Assembly: GCF_003863965.1 (NCBI RefSeq)
Contig: NZ_RRCN01000001.1
Location: 2,996,304 to 3,060,303, forward strand
Length of the DNA stretch: 64,000 bases
Direction of reading: 5' to 3'
Source: Paenibacillus oralis
Lineage (GTDB): Bacteria > Bacillota > Bacilli > Paenibacillales > Paenibacillaceae
Part shown: piece by piece, positions 62,596 through 64,000 of the stretch
How the letters are laid out: each line of letters begins with the position of its first letter
Position numbering within the stretch: the first letter of the stretch is position 1
The notes under the pieces: generated by a model
Database searches by the model: none
Told to the model about the DNA's origin: nothing
Seen by the model: only the letters and a program-made list of their open reading frames with translations
Position numbers and translations under genes: made by a program

Positions 62596-64000
62596 TTGAA
62601 CATATGGAAAATCCTTGGGATCGATCCGACGCAGGATCAATCGCAAATTCGTAAGGCGTATGCCCGGATGCTTAAAAAATACCATCCTGAGGATGACCCG
62701 GAGGGTTATCAACGTTTGCGGGAAGCTTTTGACGAGGCGATAAAGCTGGCTAAACGGGGCGAAGTTTTCCTGGACGTTTTCCTTGACGGAGAGGAAACGG
62801 AGGAAGAGGAAGACGAAGCCTCGGAAGAGGAAGGCGCCGAAGAGAAGGGTGAAACTGCGGAAGAGGAGCCCAATGCGGAATCTTTGGAATTTCCGGCGTT
62901 TGAAGAGGTTTGGAATTTGGAAGACAGCCGGAGAGAAGGCCCGCCATTGAGGCAGTCGCCTGAAGAACTGGTGGCGGAATTTATAGAAGAAATGGACGAT
63001 TTATATTTAAATTTCGCTACCCGCTGCAATGTTTCCTTATGGGCTGAGCTGCTGAACGGCGACATTATTTGGGAGCTGGGGAACCAGAGCTTGTTGGCTA
63101 ACCGGATGCTTGAATATTTGAATGAGCACTATTTTTTGCCCGAAGCGGTGTGGGGGTTGCTGGATGATGCCTTCGGGTTGGAGGAGAGGTCCGCTAACGA
63201 TCCTTCCGGCTTTGCAGAGCAATACCCTAAGGTATGCGAATATGCCTTTAGGAGCTCCCCTGCCGCAACATTGGGATATTCCGTCCTGACCGGGGCGGAA
63301 GAAAGCGATGTTGAAGCCTATCTGCATGCCCGCGAAGATTTTGTAACGGCAATGCTGGCGATTGAAACTAAGGAAGCGCGTGAGGCGTTGGAACGGGCGC
63401 TTGGGATTTATGACCGCGACGCAGAGCTCCTTCGCCTGCAAATCGAGTTTTACCGGCAAAATGGTGAATTGGAGCAGGCGTTGTCTGCCTGCGACCTGTG
63501 GGTTCGCCAATTTGGCGGAGATGGGGAAGTGATGATCGTTCGCGCCGCCATACTGCTGAATATAGGACGTACGGATGAAGCGCGGGAAGAGCTTGAACGG
63601 ATCAGGCCCGCAAGGCCCGATGACGCGGAAGTTCTGTCGTTATTGGGGCGGTGTTATATTCGGCTGGAGCATATGGATTCAGCCCGCGAGGCCTACCACC
63701 GGATGCTGCGGCTTTATCCGGGGGATATCGAAGCGGCCATGGGCTTGGCCAAAATCGATGCATACATATGCGGGTTGCCGCGTCCTGGCAAAGACCGCCG
63801 AAAGCAAATGCGGCAGCTCAAAAAAGAATGGGGCAAGCATTCGCTGACGGGATTTTTAAAAAAGCTGGCGAGCTTTTTATGGCTGAGAAAAGGGCTCTTT
63901 TTCTGCATTGTTTTACTGCATATTATGTTGCCGATTGCCTGGTACTCCAATATGGAAGTTTCCTTCCCGGAATACGTGAAGCAGGAGGTCTTTCCGTCCG
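62596..64000 (+). CDS. Membrane J-domain protein with TPR region (partial at window end)
   Basis: The frame is open to the window edge (468 codons seen). Residues 1-45 form a short J domain (WKILGIDPTQDQSQIRKAYARM), with HPE at 30-32 in place of the usual HPD that stimulates Hsp70. A very acidic stretch covers about 55-100. TPR-like helices lie at about 265-400 (AREALERALGIYDRDAELLRLQIEF, EVLSLLGRCYIRLEHMDSAREAYHRML). A transmembrane helix is near 431-450. The start is a TTG with a weak GGTG site. An overlapping ATG frame at 62604 stops quickly. It is the divergent partner of the HscC-type chaperone. Confidence 0.8.
   Translation, partial: MNIWKILGIDPTQDQSQIRKAYARMLKKYHPEDDPEGYQRLREAFDEAIKLAKRGEVFLDVFLDGEETEEEEDEASEEEGAEEKGETAEEEPNAESLEFPAFEEVWNLEDSRREGPPLRQSPEELVAEFIEEMDDLYLNFATRCNVSLWAELLNGDIIWELGNQSLLANRMLEYLNEHYFLPEAVWGLLDDAFGLEERSANDPSGFAEQYPKVCEYAFRSSPAATLGYSVLTGAEESDVEAYLHAREDFVTAMLAIETKEAREALERALGIYDRDAELLRLQIEFYRQNGELEQALSACDLWVRQFGGDGEVMIVRAAILLNIGRTDEAREELERIRPARPDDAEVLSLLGRCYIRLEHMDSAREAYHRMLRLYPGDIEAAMGLAKIDAYICGLPRPGKDRRKQMRQLKKEWGKHSLTGFLKKLASFLWLRKGLFFCIVLLHIMLPIAWYSNMEVSFPEYVKQEVFPS

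Overview
The window looks like a chromosomal segment of a moderately GC-rich, spore-forming Bacillales bacterium of the Paenibacillaceae type. This is inferred from gene content (YesM/YesN two-component pairs, CotH kinase, BglG/PTS operon, SatA-type acetyltransferase, Hol-Tox peptide), strong AGGAGG-type ribosome binding sites and frequent TTG/GTG starts. No 16S rRNA or species marker is present, so the genus is not proven.

Layout. 1-250: end of an rRNA operon (5S rRNA and terminator). 763-6260: a copper-amine-oxidase-like secreted protein, formate-THF ligase, a DinB protein, an FMN-binding lipoprotein and an Eis-like acetyltransferase. 6444-14552: a carbohydrate ABC importer (lipoprotein and two permeases) followed by a histidine kinase, a second, membrane-anchored solute-binding protein and an AraC-type response regulator, i.e. 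a sugar-sensing and uptake locus. 14975-20119: a VTC / DUF4956 / CotH operon divergent from a purple-acid-phosphatase-like enzyme, with a candidate PhoP box between them. 20151-26555: SulP transporter with an ArsR regulator, a Fur-boxed heme monooxygenase, exonuclease III and a TetR-controlled ABC exporter with twin operators. 27548-32974: MFS exporter, PhzF protein, Fur-boxed flavodoxin plus an unknown partner, and a dGTPase-like HD protein. 33014-37501: an AT-richer beta-glucoside operon (BglG-type antiterminator, PTS EIIBCA, GH1) with two RAT/terminator switches and a cre-overlapped promoter. 37537-43955: a divergent seven-gene locus (FecBCD-type importer against GTPase, soluble ABC ATPase, DUF364 protein and methyltransferase), probably for uptake and handling of a metal or metal complex. 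44963-54264: thymidine kinase, DUF3626-like protein, MarR-controlled MFS, glutathione peroxidase, nucleotidase, beta-lactamase-fold hydrolase and an unrecognised 559-aa protein. 54240-55275: gene remnants. 55262-60400: SatA-like acetyltransferase, a Hol-Tox peptide with a candidate antisense RNA, a sulfurtransferase, an EamA transporter and an orphan Fur-boxed solute-binding protein. 60562-64000: an HscC-type Hsp70 divergent from a membrane J-domain protein cut by the window end.

The most unusual signal is in the gaps between genes. Eight intergenic arrays, belonging to six sequence families, share one geometry: four copies of a short motif (palindromic in several families), the first two in one orientation and the last two inverted. 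Outer pairs are 49-52 bp apart and the inner pair is about 59-63 bp apart centre to centre (about 72 in one family). The sequences differ between families but the geometry is kept. One of these arrays sits inside an element with terminal inverted repeats that has an internally deleted second copy 35 kb away.
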